Shown here piece by piece: positions 56,998 through 64,000 of a stretch of DNA of 64,000 nt. The position numbers and the translations under genes were made by a program. This DNA is from Actinoplanes xinjiangensis (GTDB lineage Bacteria > Actinomycetota > Actinomycetes > Mycobacteriales > Micromonosporaceae). The notes below the pieces were generated by a model. It had not been told where the DNA came from, ran no database searches, and was given only the letters and a program-made list of their open reading frames with translations. The DNA lies in assembly GCF_003148685.1 (NCBI RefSeq), contig NZ_QGGR01000012.1:1-64000 (forward strand). The letters are read 5' to 3'. Position 1 is the first letter of the stretch. Each line of letters opens with the position of its first letter.

Positions 56998-59334
56998 TCA
57001 GCGGTCCGTCACCGTCAGGGCCGCGTCGACGATCGACGCGGTGTCGATGCCGTGCAGCCGGTAGGCGTCGGCCAGGCTCGACGACTGACCGAACTCGGTC
57101 ACGCCGAGGCACCGGATCCGGTCGCCGCGGACCGCGCCGAGGAACGCCAGGGTGTGCGGATGCCCGTCGTGCACGGTGACCAGCGGAGCCCGGCGCCCGT
57201 CCGGGAACAGCTCCGACACGATGTCACCGCCCACCCCGGCGTCCCGGCCGCCACGCTGCTGGAACGACCGGAACACCAGGTCCGGGCTGGTCAGGCAGAC
57301 GACACCGGCGTTGACGCCGGCCGCGGCCAGCGCCCCGGCCGCCGCGATCACCTCGGGCATGATCGCGCCGACACCGACGAGGGTGACGTCCTCGGACTCC
57401 GGCGGATGCCCCGCCGGCAGCCGGTAGCCGCCCGCGACCGCCTGCCGGCGGCGCCGTTCCCGCAGGGCCGGATCCTCCGGCACGGCGGCCTGCTGCGGGT
57501 CGATCGGCCGGGTGGAGAGCCGGAAGTACGCCGACGTGCCGCCCGGCACGCCGACCCGGCTCATCGCGTGCAGGAGGCACCACTCCAGGTCCTGCGGGAA
57601 CGCCGGCTCCCAGGCCACACAGCCGGGCTGCTCCAGCCCGATCGACGGCGTCGTGATCGACTGATGTGCCCCGCCCTCGGGTGCCAGGGTCACCCCGGAC
57701 GGCGTGCCCACCAGGATCGACTGGCCGCCCGCGTAGATCCCGTACGACCAGGGTTCCAGCGCGCGGGAGACGAACGGGTCGTAGAGGGTCGCGATCGGGA
57801 TCAGCCGCTCACCCCACCGGGACCAGGTCGCACCCAGCTCACCGAGCAGCGACACCAGGTTGACCTCGGCGATGCCCAGCTCGATGTGCTGGCCGTTGCG
57901 GTTCTCCTGCCAGCGCAGCACCCGCTCGGCGTCGTCGGCGAACCAGTCGTGCCGGTCCTGCACCGACCACACACCGGTCTTGTTGATCCAGCCGCCCAGA
58001 TTGGTGGAGGACGCGACGTCGGGGGAGCAGGTGACCACCCGGGCCGCCGCCGCGGGGGCGTCCCGGGGCAGGTCGGCCAGGAGCCGGCCGAGCGCCGCCT
58101 GGGTGCTGATCGGCTTGCGGTAGGCGTGCCCCAACTGGGCCGGAACGGTCACCGGCGCCGGTGTGGCGACGGGCTCCCGGCGCAGTGCCCGCCCCCGGTC
58201 GGCACACAGCCGCCCGGCCGGGGTGTCCGGATCGAACCGCTGCCACGGCAGAGCCCGGTCCACGCCGGAGGCCACCGCCAGCTCCTCCATCTGCGCGCCG
58301 GTCAGCAGCGCCGAATGGTTGTTGGGGTGCCCCTCGGTCGGCAGGCCGCGGCCCTTCACGGTGTAGGCGAACACCACGGTGGGGCGGTCGGCGTCCGCGT
58401 CGACGGCCCGGAAGGTGTCGACCAGCAGCCCGATGTCGTGGCCACCGAGGTCACGCACGGCGGCGGCCAGCTCGGCCGGGTCGATCTCGTCCAGCAGCGC
58501 CTTCAGCTCGGACGCGCCCGGCAGAAGGTCACCGGCGGCCAGGATGCGCTCGGCGGTCTGCGCCGGCCCGGCCCGTAGCATCCGCTGGTACTCCTCGTTG
58601 GGCATCGCCTCGAGCCGGGCCCGCAGCGCCTGCCCGCCGGGCCGTTCGAACAGCTCGGAGATGATCCGGCCCCACTTGAGGACGACCACCTGCCAGCCCG
58701 CGGCGGCGAACATGCCCTGGAGCTTGGCGATCTGGATGTCCGGCACGACGCGGTCCAGCGACTGCCGGTTCAGGTCGACGACCCAGAGCAGCTCGCCCAT
58801 CCGGGCCACCGCCGGGTCCATCACCGCCTCCCAGATGGCGCCCTCGTCGAGTTCGGCGTCCCCGAGCAGGCTGACGAACCGGCCGCCGTCGGGCGTACCG
58901 GAGAACTGCGAGGTCAGGTAGCGGTGGGCCATCGCCGCCCACAGCGCGGCCGTCGCCCCGATCCCGACCGACCCGGTGGAGAAGTCGACGGTGTCCGGGT
59001 CCTTCAGCCGCGACGGGTACGACTGGAGGCCACCCTTCTCCCGCAGCCGCGGCAGGTACGACTCGTCGAGATCACCGAGCAGGTAGTTGACCGCGTGCAG
59101 CACCGGCGAGGCGTGCGGCTTGACCGACACCCGGTCCTGCGCGGTCAGCTCGGCGAACCACAGCGCCACCATGATGTCGACCATCGACGCACTGGAGGCC
59201 TGGTGACCACCGACCTTCACCCCGGAGTCGTTGGGCCGGCCGGCGTTGGCGGCGTCGACGATCGACGCCGACAGCCACAGCACCCGGCGGGCGATCTCGC
59301 GCAGGACGTCGACGTCGGGGGCGGGACTGGTCAT
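56998..59334 (-). CDS. mdeB: Thiamine-dependent 2-oxoacid dehydrogenase E1 (MdeB-like)
   Basis: The product has 778 residues. Transketolase/AceE-type motifs are SSASMVDIMVALWFA, VGIGATAALWAAMAHRYL and the TPP motif GDAELDEGAIWEAV...NRQSLDR (Mg binding in VVDLNRQSLD). The pyrimidine domain has HIELGIAEVNLVSLLGELG, and the C-terminal domain has VTEFGQSS. Pseudomonas putida MdeB, encoded beside methionine gamma-lyase, is such an E1 specific for 2-oxobutyrate. The ATG overlaps the mdeA stop here, and an Lrp regulator is divergent, so the same role is likely. Lipoyl-domain and E2/E3 partners are not in the window. Confidence 0.85.
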   Translation of the reverse strand: MTSPAPDVDVLREIARRVLWLSASIVDAANAGRPNDSGVKVGGHQASSASMVDIMVALWFAELTAQDRVSVKPHASPVLHAVNYLLGDLDESYLPRLREKGGLQSYPSRLKDPDTVDFSTGSVGIGATAALWAAMAHRYLTSQFSGTPDGGRFVSLLGDAELDEGAIWEAVMDPAVARMGELLWVVDLNRQSLDRVVPDIQIAKLQGMFAAAGWQVVVLKWGRIISELFERPGGQALRARLEAMPNEEYQRMLRAGPAQTAERILAAGDLLPGASELKALLDEIDPAELAAAVRDLGGHDIGLLVDTFRAVDADADRPTVVFAYTVKGRGLPTEGHPNNHSALLTGAQMEELAVASGVDRALPWQRFDPDTPAGRLCADRGRALRREPVATPAPVTVPAQLGHAYRKPISTQAALGRLLADLPRDAPAAAARVVTCSPDVASSTNLGGWINKTGVWSVQDRHDWFADDAERVLRWQENRNGQHIELGIAEVNLVSLLGELGATWSRWGERLIPIATLYDPFVSRALEPWSYGIYAGGQSILVGTPSGVTLAPEGGAHQSITTPSIGLEQPGCVAWEPAFPQDLEWCLLHAMSRVGVPGGTSAYFRLSTRPIDPQQAAVPEDPALRERRRRQAVAGGYRLPAGHPPESEDVTLVGVGAIMPEVIAAAGALAAAGVNAGVVCLTSPDLVFRSFQQRGGRDAGVGGDIVSELFPDGRRAPLVTVHDGHPHTLAFLGAVRGDRIRCLGVTEFGQSSSLADAYRLHGIDTASIVDAALTVTDR

Positions 59335-60518
59335 GACGGTCTCCGGGTCACGGTGGTGAGGGCTCGGTCGAGGTCGGCGATCAGGTCGTCGGCGTGCTCC
59401 AGCCCGACGGAGAGCCGCACCAGGTCGGCGGACGGGCGGGCGTGCGCCGCGACCGGCCGGTGGGTGAGCGCCGCCGGGTGCTGGATCAGCGAATCCACGC
59501 CGCCGAGCGAGACGGCGTGGGTGAACAGCCGGGTGCCGGTGGTCAGCCGGCAGGCGGCCTCGAACCCGCCGCGCAGCGCCACCGAGATCATCGCGCCCGG
59601 GCCGCGCGACTGCCGGCACAGCAGCCCGCGGGGGTCACCGTCGAGCCCGGGGTAGTACACCCGGGTGACGGCCGGGTGCCCGGCCAGCCAGGCGACGATC
59701 CGGCCTGCGGTGTCCTGCTGGGCGCGCATCCGGACCGGCAGCGTGGCCAGGCCGCGGTGCAGCAGATAGGCGCCCCACGGGTGCAGCAGCCCACCGGTGA
59801 CCGCCCGGACCTGCCGCAGCCGGGCGGCGGTCTCCTCGCCACAGGCGATCACCCCGGCGACGACGTCGCCGTGGCCGCCGAGGTACTTGGTCGCGCTGTG
59901 CAGGGCCATGGTGGCCCCGAGAGTAACCGGATTCTGCAGGACCGGGGTGGCGAAGGTGTTGTCCACCAGCACCGGGACGCCACCGGCCCGCTCGACGACG
60001 GCCGCGATGTCGGCCAGGTCCAGGGTCGGGTTGGCCGGGGTCTCCAGGATCACCAGACCGGTGTCGCCACGGATCCGGTCGGCGACCTCCGCCTCGGTGC
60101 AGAACGTCACCTCGGTGCCGAGCAGCCCGGTGGCCAGCAGGTGGTCGGTGCCGCCGTACAGCGGGCGTACCGCCACCACGTGCCGCCGGCCGGTCATCGC
60201 GGTGTGCGCCAGGATCGCCGCGGTCATCGCCGCCATCCCGGAGCCGAACGCCACCGCCGTCGCGGTCTGTTCGAGCTGGGCCAGCGCCGCCTCGAACCGG
60301 GCCACCGTCGGATTCCACAGCCGGGCGTAGACGGCACCACCGTCGGCCAGCGGGTGGCCGCCGGTCGCCATCGCCTCGTACGACTCCCCGCCCCGTGCCG
60401 GATCCGGCAGGGGATAGGTCGACGAGAGGTCCAGAGGGGGAGCGTGTACGCCGAGCGCGGTGAGGTCCTCACGGCCGGCGTGCACGGCCACCGAGTCGCT
60501 GTGCAGGGGGCGCGTCAT
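59331..60518 (-). CDS. mdeA: Methionine gamma-lyase-like PLP enzyme
   Basis: The product has 395 residues. Cys/Met metabolism PLP family: YARLWNPTVARFEAALAQLE, AFGSGMAAMTAAI, GGTDHLL, LVILETPANPTLDLADI, DNTFATPVLQNP, and HSATKYLGGHGDVVAG with the Schiff-base Lys. The substrate loop RHVVAVRPLYGGT fits gamma-lyases or gamma-synthases. A 2-oxoacid dehydrogenase co-encoded downstream (ATGA overlap) and an Lrp/AsnC gene opposite favour methionine gamma-lyase, giving methanethiol, ammonia and 2-oxobutyrate. Cystathionine gamma-lyase is the main alternative. Confidence 0.85.
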   Translation of the reverse strand: MTRPLHSDSVAVHAGREDLTALGVHAPPLDLSSTYPLPDPARGGESYEAMATGGHPLADGGAVYARLWNPTVARFEAALAQLEQTATAVAFGSGMAAMTAAILAHTAMTGRRHVVAVRPLYGGTDHLLATGLLGTEVTFCTEAEVADRIRGDTGLVILETPANPTLDLADIAAVVERAGGVPVLVDNTFATPVLQNPVTLGATMALHSATKYLGGHGDVVAGVIACGEETAARLRQVRAVTGGLLHPWGAYLLHRGLATLPVRMRAQQDTAGRIVAWLAGHPAVTRVYYPGLDGDPRGLLCRQSRGPGAMISVALRGGFEAACRLTTGTRLFTHAVSLGGVDSLIQHPAALTHRPVAAHARPSADLVRLSVGLEHADDLIADLDRALTTVTRRPS

Positions 60519-60561
60519 GCTCGTAGGGTTCCGGAATTCGCAACCCGAACATAGAGTCGCC

Positions 60562-60594
60562 GTCGAATCGGTAATCAGTCGGCCATAATTCGAC
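60562..60594. promoter_or_regulatory. Lrp-type dyad in mdeR-mdeA intergenic region
   Basis: GTCGAAT (60562-60568) and ATTCGAC (60588-60594) form a perfect 7-bp dyad with a 19-base, relatively AT-rich spacer. It is the only clear palindrome in the 113-bp gap. It is a good candidate for MdeR binding, activating mdeAB in the presence of methionine. Confidence 0.6.
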
Positions 60595-60631
60595 TTTTTC
60601 AGCAGTCCGGCGACGGTTGGGAGCGATCACT

Positions 60632-61111
60632 TTGCGGAACCCGCAACGGCCGGTCACCCTCGACCACGTCGACCGGCGGCTGCTGCGGGCGCTCGCCGGG
60701 GACGCCGGCGTGACCAACAAGGCCCTGGCCGGCCGCCTCGGTCTGGCCGAGTCCACCTGCGCCTACCGGATCCGGGCGCTGCGCGAGGCCGGGGTGGTCA
60801 CCGGCGCCCGCGCCCAGCTCGACCTCGCGCTGCTCGGTTACCCCCTGCAAGCGATGATCAAGGTACGGCTGGGCAGTCACACGATGGCCAACGTCAGCCA
60901 GCTGTACGACGCCCTGGCCGCGACCCCGGGGGTGTTGCAGGCCTTCCACGTGGCTGGTGCCGACGACTTCTACCTGCACGTCGCCGTCGAGAACGCCGAG
61001 GCGCTGCGCGACTTCGTGCTGCGCCACGTCACCAGCCACCGGGTCGTCCGCCAGACCGAGACGCACCTGGTCTTCGAGGTCCGCCCCGGTGCCGGTGTGC
61101 TGGGGGACTGA
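60632..61111 (+). CDS. mdeR: Lrp/AsnC family regulator (MdeR-like)
   Basis: The product has 159 residues from TTG 60632, chosen because GGGAG lies eight bases upstream; TTG 60617 is the alternative. The helix-turn-helix is VDRRLLRALAGDAGVTNKALAGRLGLAESTCAYRIRALREAGVV. The RAM ligand-sensing domain follows (MIKVRLGSH, ATPGVLQAFHVAGADDFYLHVAV, VRQTETHLVFEV). It is divergent from mdeA-mdeB, exactly as mdeR is from mdeAB in Pseudomonas putida, so it probably activates them in response to methionine. Confidence 0.9.
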   Translation: MRNPQRPVTLDHVDRRLLRALAGDAGVTNKALAGRLGLAESTCAYRIRALREAGVVTGARAQLDLALLGYPLQAMIKVRLGSHTMANVSQLYDALAATPGVLQAFHVAGADDFYLHVAVENAEALRDFVLRHVTSHRVVRQTETHLVFEVRPGAGVLGD

Positions 61112-61114
61112 CCG

Positions 61115-61888
61115 TCAGCAGCCCAGCCGTCGGGTGGCCAGGGCGATGTCGTCGATCCGGACGTCGAAGGTGCCCGGCGTGGTCCCGGCCTGGTAGAGCT
61201 GCCAGCCGATCTTCACGTCGGTCACCGACGGCAGCACGAACGGCACGTCGTTGCCGCCGTGCCGGGTGGTGGAGGCGGTCAGCTCCGGGTTCGCGACCCC
61301 GTCGATCCAGACGGCGACGCGGTTGCCGTCGGTGTCGAGCATCCACTCGAAGCACTGCCAGGTGTCTTCGGTGACCGGCGCCGACTGCCGCCAGTCGGTC
61401 CAGTCCCCGGTCGGCCCGCCGTCGGCACCGACACCCCAGAAGATGCCGGGAACCGTCGGCGCGTACTGACCGCCGACCGGGCGGACGACCTCCGTGCTGC
61501 CGGTCCCGGTCGCCTCGACGAGCGTGAAGTGCGCCCAGTCCGGAGCGATGGGGAAGGCGTCGACGCGCAACCGCATCCGGCCGTACAGCCGCGTACCGGT
61601 GACGGCGAGGTCGTCGACGCGGAGGAAGGCCCGGCCGTTGTCGACGGTGTGCACGTGCAGCACCCGGCCGCGGCGGGCGCGCTCCACGGTGAGAGTGCCG
61701 TTGCGGGTGTCCACGCCCCAGTCCAGCGTGGCCGGGCCGCCGAGTGGCTGCCTGTCGAAGTCCTCGCAGAAGAGCAGGTCACGAGTGCAGGACCCGCGGT
61801 GGGCGGCGTCCGCCGCGCCGGCCGGGACACTGGCGGCCGCGGTACTGAGCATCGCGGCCGTGACGACCGCGGCGAAGAGGGTGCGCAA
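61115..61888 (-). CDS. Secreted Cip1-like polysaccharide-associated protein
   Basis: The product has 257 residues. A signal peptide ends near GAADAAH (residue 28). The mature protein begins CTRDLLFCEDFDRQPLG and continues with beta strands (LYGRMRLRVDAFPIAPDWAHFTLVEATG, GIFWGVGADGGPTGDWTDW, DTWQCFEWMLDTDGNRVAVWIDGV), ending with a Cys. A jelly roll with CEDFD resembles the Cip1 core from fungal cellulose-degradation secretomes and its actinobacterial relatives, which may be lyases or binding proteins. A CebR-type box 17 bp upstream supports a cellulose link. The family assignment is by recall and not by alignment. Confidence 0.6.
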   Translation of the reverse strand: MRTLFAAVVTAAMLSTAAASVPAGAADAAHRGSCTRDLLFCEDFDRQPLGGPATLDWGVDTRNGTLTVERARRGRVLHVHTVDNGRAFLRVDDLAVTGTRLYGRMRLRVDAFPIAPDWAHFTLVEATGTGSTEVVRPVGGQYAPTVPGIFWGVGADGGPTGDWTDWRQSAPVTEDTWQCFEWMLDTDGNRVAVWIDGVANPELTASTTRHGGNDVPFVLPSVTDVKIGWQLYQAGTTPGTFDVRIDDIALATRRLGC

Positions 61889-61904
61889 CGTTGCCTCCTA
61901 CGAT

Positions 61905-61918
61905 TGGGAGCGCTCCCG
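61905..61918 (-). promoter_or_regulatory. CebR-type operator (TGGGAGCGCTCCCG)
   Basis: The 14-mer matches the Streptomyces CebR box TGGGAGCGCTCCCA in 13 positions and contains the perfect palindrome GGGAGCGCTCCC (61906-61917). It lies 17-30 bp upstream of the Cip1-like start. CebR represses cellulose-utilisation genes until cellobiose or cellotriose is imported. Confidence 0.75.
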
Positions 61919-61971
61919 GGAATCGTAGAGCATCGATGTCCGAACGGCATCGCATCGTGGCGCGCGGCCTG

Positions 61972-62442
61972 TCAGGTGGTGAGCGGCAGGTAGTAGGCGG
62001 CGAACGTGTCCGGCTGGAAACCCTCGGAGCGGTAGAGGGCCTGCGCCACCTCGTTGTCCGGCGCGGTCTGCAACTGGACGGCCACCGCGCCCGCGGCCCG
62101 CGCTCCGTCGGCGCACGCCCGGACCAGCGCCCGGCCCGCGCCGGCGCCCCGGGCGACGGGTGCGACGAACAGGTCGTTGAGCGTCCACACCGGAGCCATC
62201 GAGAGTGACGAGAAGGTCGGGTAGACGTTGACGAACCCGGCCGGTGTGCCGTCCGCGGTGCGCGCCAGGAACACCACCGACTCGCCGCGCCCGTGCCGCT
62301 CCCGCAGGAACGCCAGCACCCGTTCGGCCGGGGCCGGGCGCCGGTAGAAGTCGAGGTATCCGGAGAACAGCGCGGCCACCTCGGGCAGATCCTCGGTGCC
62401 GGCGCGGCGAACCGTGATCACTTCGGCCGGGGTGCTGGTCAT
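61972..62442 (-). CDS. GNAT family N-acetyltransferase
   Basis: The product has 156 residues from ATG 62442, with GAGGA upstream. ITVRRAGTEDLPEVAALFSGYLDFY opens the fold. VWTLNDLFVAPVARGAGAGRALVRACADGARAAGAVAVQLQT is the acetyl-CoA pyrophosphate loop (R-x-x-G-x-G/A), and ALYRSEGFQPDTFAAYY is the last strand. Single-domain acetyltransferase of unknown substrate, possibly a polyamine or antibiotic. It has no operon partner and lies between a CebR-box gene and a divergent L,D-transpeptidase. Confidence 0.9.
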   Translation of the reverse strand: MTSTPAEVITVRRAGTEDLPEVAALFSGYLDFYRRPAPAERVLAFLRERHGRGESVVFLARTADGTPAGFVNVYPTFSSLSMAPVWTLNDLFVAPVARGAGAGRALVRACADGARAAGAVAVQLQTAPDNEVAQALYRSEGFQPDTFAAYYLPLTT

Positions 62443-62761
62443 GGCGGCGTTCCTCTCCTCGACGTGTGGGGCGCGACCATCCTGCCCGCGCCGGATCCGG
62501 GCGGGCGGTGGCGGGCGTGGCCGTACCGCCCACCGGGACGCTGTGATGATCACCCCCGGCCGCTCCGAATCGGTGCCTTCGCCGCCGCCGTTCCGGGCGG
62601 TCGAGGCACAGATCCGGGATATCGCGGGAGATTCAGATCTGTCAGGATGATGGCCCTCGACGTTTTGATCGACTCGGCAGGCAACGTTTCCGGACGCAGC
62701 CCCGTCATCTATCTGTACGGCCATGGATGGCGCCGACCGGGACCCCTCGATTGTGAGAGCC
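62443..62761. other. Intergenic region between GNAT and L,D-transpeptidase
   Basis: The 319 bp between divergent genes hold no convincing gene. Of note are the 7-bp arms ACAGATC (62608-62614) and GATCTGT (62636-62642), 21 bases apart, and a GATATC palindrome between them. These could be an operator for the transpeptidase promoter. I see no RNA element or terminator. Confidence 0.5.
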
Positions 62762-63988
62762 ATGATTCAGCGACGTAAAGTCATCATCGGCACACTGGGC
62801 GTGGCCGCAGCCGCCACCGTCACCGGGTGCACCACCTCCGGCAAGGGTGGCGAGGGCAACACGGCCTGGGTCGAGCCGGTGGCCGCCACCGAGCAGCCGG
62901 CCACGCCGGTCCGGCTCGCCATGACCCCGGTGAGCGGTGCCAAGGACGTGTCGCCGACGAGCCCGATCGTCGTGGCCGCCGAGGAGGGCACCCTCAAGTC
63001 GGTCACCGTCACCGCCGGTAAGGCGAAGATCAGCGGGTCGATCCAGTCCGACGGGACCTGGAAGTCCGACGACGAGCTGGCCTACGGCAAGAGTTACAAG
63101 GTGGTCGCGACGGCCGCCGACAGCAAGGGTGTGGACAGCGAGCACACCTCCACGTTCACCACGGTGAAACCGGCCAACGTCGCGAAGGTCACCTTTCAGG
63201 CGAACGCGATGACCGCCCTCAAGGACGGCAAGACGTACGGCGTGGGCCAGCCGGTGATCGTCGCGTTCAGCCGGGCCGTGAACAAGGCCGCGGCCGAGAA
63301 GGCGATCAAGATCGAGACATCGCCGGCCGTCGAGGGCAAGTTCTACTGGCGCGACGACAAGACCGTGCACTGGCGGCCGAAGAAGTACTGGGCCTCCGGC
63401 ACGACGATCAAGGTCGCCGTGAACGCGTTCGGCGTCAAGCTCGGCAAGACGGTCTACGGGGCCAGGAACACGTCGGCCAGCTTCAAGATCGGGCGTGAGC
63501 TGATCGCGATCAGCGACAACCGCACGCACATGACGAAGGTCTACGTCGACGGCAAGCTGGTTCGTTCCATGCGCAGCAGTCTCGGCAAGGGCGGCTACAC
63601 CACCGGGGCGAACGGGCAGAAGATCAATTACTGGACCGCGGGCGGCCCGCACGTCGTGCTCACCAAGGAACGCGTGCATGCCATGAGTTCGGCGAGCTAC
63701 GGCGTCACCGACCCCAACGATCCGAACTTCTACGCGCCGAAGGACATCGAGTACTGCGCCCGGATCAGCTACTCCGGCGAGTTCCTGCACGCTGCCCCGT
63801 GGAACGGCTCGCTCGGCCGTGCCAACCTGTCGCACGGCTGCATCAACCTGAGCACCGCCGACGCCAAGTGGATGTACGAGAACCTCATGCTCGGTGACAT
63901 CGTCGACGTCAAGAACAGCCCCCGGGACCTCGAGGTCTGGAACGGCATCGGCGACTGGATGGTCCCCTTCGACAAGTACGGCGACTGA
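62762..63988 (+). CDS. L,D-transpeptidase lipoprotein (YkuD, LdtMt2-like)
   Basis: The product has 408 residues from ATG 62762. A lipobox VTGC follows a short helix (residues 10-23), so it is membrane-anchored. Two Ig-like domains (ARLAMTPVSGAKDVSPTSPIVVA region; VTFQANAMTALKDGKTYGVGQPVIVAFS) precede the YkuD domain. It has HVVLTKERVHAMSS, the HAAPWN loop, and the catalytic SHGCINLSTADAKWMY (His and Cys). This is the Ldt arrangement of mycobacteria and other actinomycetes. It forms 3-3 cross-links in peptidoglycan and is carbapenem-sensitive. The stop is 12 bases before the window end. Confidence 0.95.
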   Translation: MIQRRKVIIGTLGVAAAATVTGCTTSGKGGEGNTAWVEPVAATEQPATPVRLAMTPVSGAKDVSPTSPIVVAAEEGTLKSVTVTAGKAKISGSIQSDGTWKSDDELAYGKSYKVVATAADSKGVDSEHTSTFTTVKPANVAKVTFQANAMTALKDGKTYGVGQPVIVAFSRAVNKAAAEKAIKIETSPAVEGKFYWRDDKTVHWRPKKYWASGTTIKVAVNAFGVKLGKTVYGARNTSASFKIGRELIAISDNRTHMTKVYVDGKLVRSMRSSLGKGGYTTGANGQKINYWTAGGPHVVLTKERVHAMSSASYGVTDPNDPNFYAPKDIEYCARISYSGEFLHAAPWNGSLGRANLSHGCINLSTADAKWMYENLMLGDIVDVKNSPRDLEVWNGIGDWMVPFDKYGD

Positions 63989-64000
63989 CCCGGCGGGGCG

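Overview
The window is about 72% GC and packed with genes on both strands. Starts are often GTG or TTG, and ATGA overlaps between neighbours are common. Mycothiol-dependent enzyme relatives, DivIVA, a fused CydDC, BlaI/M56 pairs and a ydaO-type riboswitch in front of an NlpC/P60 hydrolase together point to a filamentous actinomycete. The family Micromonosporaceae, perhaps Actinoplanes, is my inference and is not proven by a marker gene. I see no rRNA, tRNA, CRISPR array, prophage or insertion sequence.

Layout. 0-7.5 kb: the 3' end of a BTAD (SARP-like) regulator with two small genes, then single enzymes (TraB-like, FAD monooxygenase, DinB/MDMPI-like, methyltransferase), several paired with TetR or MarR repressors and visible operators. 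7.5-16 kb: a cytochrome bd operon, cydA-cydB-cydDC, divergent from blaI and an M56 peptidase gene across a cluster of BlaI-type palindromes. The CydDC fusion carries a 63-bp in-frame repeat array. 16-24 kb: c-di-AMP riboswitch plus NlpC/P60 hydrolase, a head-to-head pair of truncated genes (marR and epoxide hydrolase), DivIVA, an AAA+/TPR pair, and PAP2, HAD and tyrosine phosphatases. 24-29 kb: a LolA-like lipoprotein-type protein, an intradiol-dioxygenase-like lipoprotein and an OmpR-type two-component system. 29-40 kb: a 1,727-residue LPGTG-anchored surface protein, a WYL regulator with a VOC protein, SEC-C and Clp-N proteins, then about 1.4 kb of poorly conserved, repeat-rich DNA. 40-47 kb: a membrane Ser/Thr kinase next to a repeat-rich membrane protein, a GH43 enzyme, a peroxiredoxin, an acyltransferase and a serine hydrolase. 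47-56 kb: a NarL-type two-component system, a GH10 xylanase, a GH2 enzyme, a membrane protein and LtrA. 57-61 kb: a methionine catabolic unit (mdeR, mdeA, mdeB). 61-64 kb: a Cip1-like secreted protein behind a CebR-type box, a GNAT and an L,D-transpeptidase.

Common threads. GH43, GH10, GH2 and the Cip1-like protein form a loose set for secreted plant-polysaccharide breakdown, with shared promoter motifs. The cyd/BlaI/M56 block looks like a stress-switched respiratory unit. mdeA makes 2-oxobutyrate from methionine and mdeB would oxidise it. The most unusual signal is a palindromic repeat family. It occurs as an in-frame array of eight copies inside cydDC and as two copies at the end of the tyrosine phosphatase gene at 23.9 kb, where it supplies the last codons of that protein.
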